Shown here in pieces: positions 62,701-64,000 of a DNA stretch of 64,000 bases. Under the pieces are notes generated by a model. The model saw only the letters and a list, made by a program, of their open reading frames with translations, had not been told where the DNA came from and did not search any database. How positions within the stretch are numbered: the first letter of the stretch is position 1; every line of letters starts with the position of its first letter. The DNA is from Distichodus sexfasciatus (Eukaryota > Chordata > Actinopteri > Characiformes > Distichodontidae), in contig JAVGVS010000023.1 in the NCBI GenBank assembly GCA_032718565.1, forward strand, positions 3,184,777 through 3,248,776. Direction: 5' to 3'. The position numbers were made by a program, and so were the translations under genes.

Positions 62701-63723
62701 AATTACCTCAAATCACTATACACATATCTGATATACCTCATTCTTACTCTGGTTCAGGAGAACTTAACTGTTTATCTGTCTCATCTGACGCTTTCCATTT
62801 AGGCACAAAATGGCCAGCAGGAGGTAACAAAAGACGAGAAGAGTGACAATGAAGAAGAAGGAAAGGAGGAAGATGAGGTAGAGCTGGAGGAGGAGGAAGA
62901 AGATGAAGAGGAAGAGGAGTCATCAGATCCTGATATTGAGGAGGAGATTGAGGCCAGTAAGGCACAAGTGGGACCAGGTGATCTTGATCATTCTTGTTTA
63001 AGATAAAAATAAATTAATATTTTTGACCAGTGCTATTTGTGGGCTTAAGTTGTTGTGATAATTTTCAGCATTGTGCTAGACTGAATATTTTATCTGAAAA
63101 CGCTGTTCAAATGAACTTTGTCTTCAGTGACATTTGCCAACCAAAAGGTGTATTTGCCTGACAATTGAATATCCTAAAAAGCCCCTCGTATTCATATATT
63201 CCTTTGGTTGTTCGTGGCACACTTCAGACGACGAAGATGACAACGACGAGGAGCCAGCGAACAACTGTGACATCGAACAAATGAGCGACGAGGGCTTGTC
63301 AACATCGCCCAAACCGCCTGACGACGCTGAAAACGAAGACGACAGTAACCTCGAACGCTCTGCCAGCGTGGAAAATGAAAATCTTTCCTCCGAAGAAGCA
63401 CTGGACAGCAAGCAGACCCAGCAAGACAGTCCGTCTTCTTCTGAGAGCCCCAGCCAGTCGGGAGGGGCCAAATCCCAGGGTGTGGAGCTGAGACGTTCCA
63501 TCCGCAGTCGTCCCACTTCTGCGTCTGACAGCGGGAGGGATTGTGAGATGGTGTCGTCCAATGAGAATTCGGTATCCACGCCGATAACGACGTCTGCCAA
63601 TGGGAGCCCTTTGGTGCCCAGCATTGAGGAGATTGACTTGTTGCCCAGCAAGAGGAAAAGGAAACGAGAATCAAACTCGAGACTCGCTGCTGTGCCAAAT
63701 GGCGTCAGACGGAGCAGTGTGAG
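56796..63723 (+). CDS. daxx: Death domain-associated protein 6 (DAXX), 3' end beyond window
   Basis: Histone H3.3 chaperone and transcriptional co-regulator in PML bodies. Eight coding exons, all GT/AG and open: 56796-57011, 57593-57967, 58918-59049, 59222-59338, 60647-60878, 61659-61828, 62803-62977, 63228-63723. That is about 637 residues so far. The N-terminus has the SUMO-interaction-like ILILDDDD. Exon 2 encodes the helical-bundle domain (FLEHCTEHTQDHPEVVAFMQ). Exons 3-6 form the histone-binding domain (QERRHLDMVYNFGSHLTDVY; LEEVISKYAKRQD). A long acidic tract follows (EEEEEDEEEEESS), then a Ser/Asp/Glu-rich region with a basic KRKRKR stretch. The C-terminal SUMO motif should lie past 64 kb. 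The ATG at 56796 is the first after the acceptor. In contrast to tapbp and the psmb genes, no frame break is seen. Confidence 0.93.
57164..57260. mobile_element. Short hAT-like MITE in daxx intron
   Basis: Ends read cggtggttcccatactt and, inverted, ctttaggaaccaccg. Both resemble the 22.8 kb element, including the gcaaggccccc subterminal block. It is about 97 bp, a deletion derivative. Confidence 0.55.
57335..57395 (+). repeat. SINE fragment
   Basis: Contains 'gacccttagccccaagttgc' and 'tccaattaaatgtaaattta', a truncated copy of the SINE-like family. Confidence 0.45.
59566..60213. mobile_element. 648-bp element with long perfect terminal inverted repeats, daxx intron 4
   Basis: The left end tgtgaccctccacggcaaaa continues to ccagtcgcttgtcgca. 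The right end is the exact inverse: tgcgacaagcgactgg, then ttttgccgtggagggtcaca. The inverted repeats are about 36 bp and identical. No open frame resembles a transposase. The superfamily was not identified and no clear target duplication was seen. Confidence 0.8.
60303..60523 (+). repeat. Dispersed fish repeat in daxx intron 4
   Basis: Contains 'aaatgtgacctctgcatttg', 'gagcagtgggcagctcacaa' and 'accttgctcatgaatacctc', then a tRNA-like 'ccctaaccgttacgctacca' end. These are block types common in teleosts. A reverse copy lies at 12893-12985. Confidence 0.65.
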
Positions 63724-64000
63724 GTATGTTCATTTAAAATTTTGATTAAGTTAAATTAACTTTAGGTTCTTGATAATTTTCGAGAAGGATTTTTTTTCTA
63801 ATGGCAGTGATACATTAGATAAAATAGGGAAGCAAATTGCATGTTGGAATTTTGGCCCTGCCCAATAAAGAAATTACTGTTATGGTGTGAACATCCACAG
63901 CGCGATTTGGGTGTGAGAAACGATGGTGGGTGAAGACAAAACCACTAGGGGTGTAAATCACAAGTTTGATCACAATATGATATATTGATTCAGTGTCTGC

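Noticed and set aside
63124..63698. Long minus-strand frames opposite the last daxx exon
   Set aside because: They are antisense shadows of the Ser/Glu-rich daxx coding exon.

Overview
The window is vertebrate nuclear DNA, almost certainly from a ray-finned (teleost) fish. It has multi-exon genes with GT/AG introns, many microsatellites, tRNA-type SINE tails and small terminal-inverted-repeat elements. Gene content and order match the teleost MHC class I core region: brd2 - tap2 - second tap2 copy - psmb9 - psmb12 | psmb13 - psmb8 - tapbp - daxx. SINE tails of the 'gtctgctaaatgctgtaa' type are common in Ostariophysi and related fishes, but the species is not determined.

Layout. 0.9-6.3 kb: brd2 on the minus strand, 11 coding exons, 822 codons, fully open. 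6.3-11 kb: CpG-rich non-coding DNA with brd2 promoter and 5' UTR signals. 11-20 kb: gene-poor DNA with repeats. 20.1-25.0 kb: tap2 (minus), exons 2-11 open, exon 1 damaged. 26.3-30.8 kb: a second, diverged and badly broken tap2 copy. 32.5-34.0 kb: psmb9 (minus). 35.5-39.4 kb: psmb12 (minus). 39.5-41.9 kb: psmb13 (plus), head-to-head with psmb12. 43.0-45.7 kb: psmb8 (plus). 45.8-50.4 kb: repeats and no recognised gene. 50.5-53.7 kb: tapbp (plus). 56.8-63.7 kb: daxx (plus), eight open coding exons, running off the right edge.

The central genes form one pathway. The inducible proteasome beta subunits (psmb8, psmb9, psmb12, psmb13) cut proteins into peptides, TAP2 with TAP1 pumps them into the ER, and tapasin bridges TAP to class I molecules. 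IRF/ISRE-like sites lie upstream of tap2, its copy, psmb9, psmb8 and tapbp. Both tap2 copies also carry a kappa-B-like site. No MHC class I heavy-chain gene was recognised.

Main observation: brd2 and daxx are perfectly open across every exon, yet every antigen-processing gene between about 24.7 and 53.7 kb carries small indels that break the frame. Splice sites and catalytic residues mostly survive. Many of the indels shorten homopolymers or dinucleotides. This is either an unpolished assembly segment in a hypervariable region (favoured) or genuine coordinated decay of the class I pathway. The tap2 duplication, the missing psmb12 exon and an unusual TAP2 ABC signature are separate points of interest.
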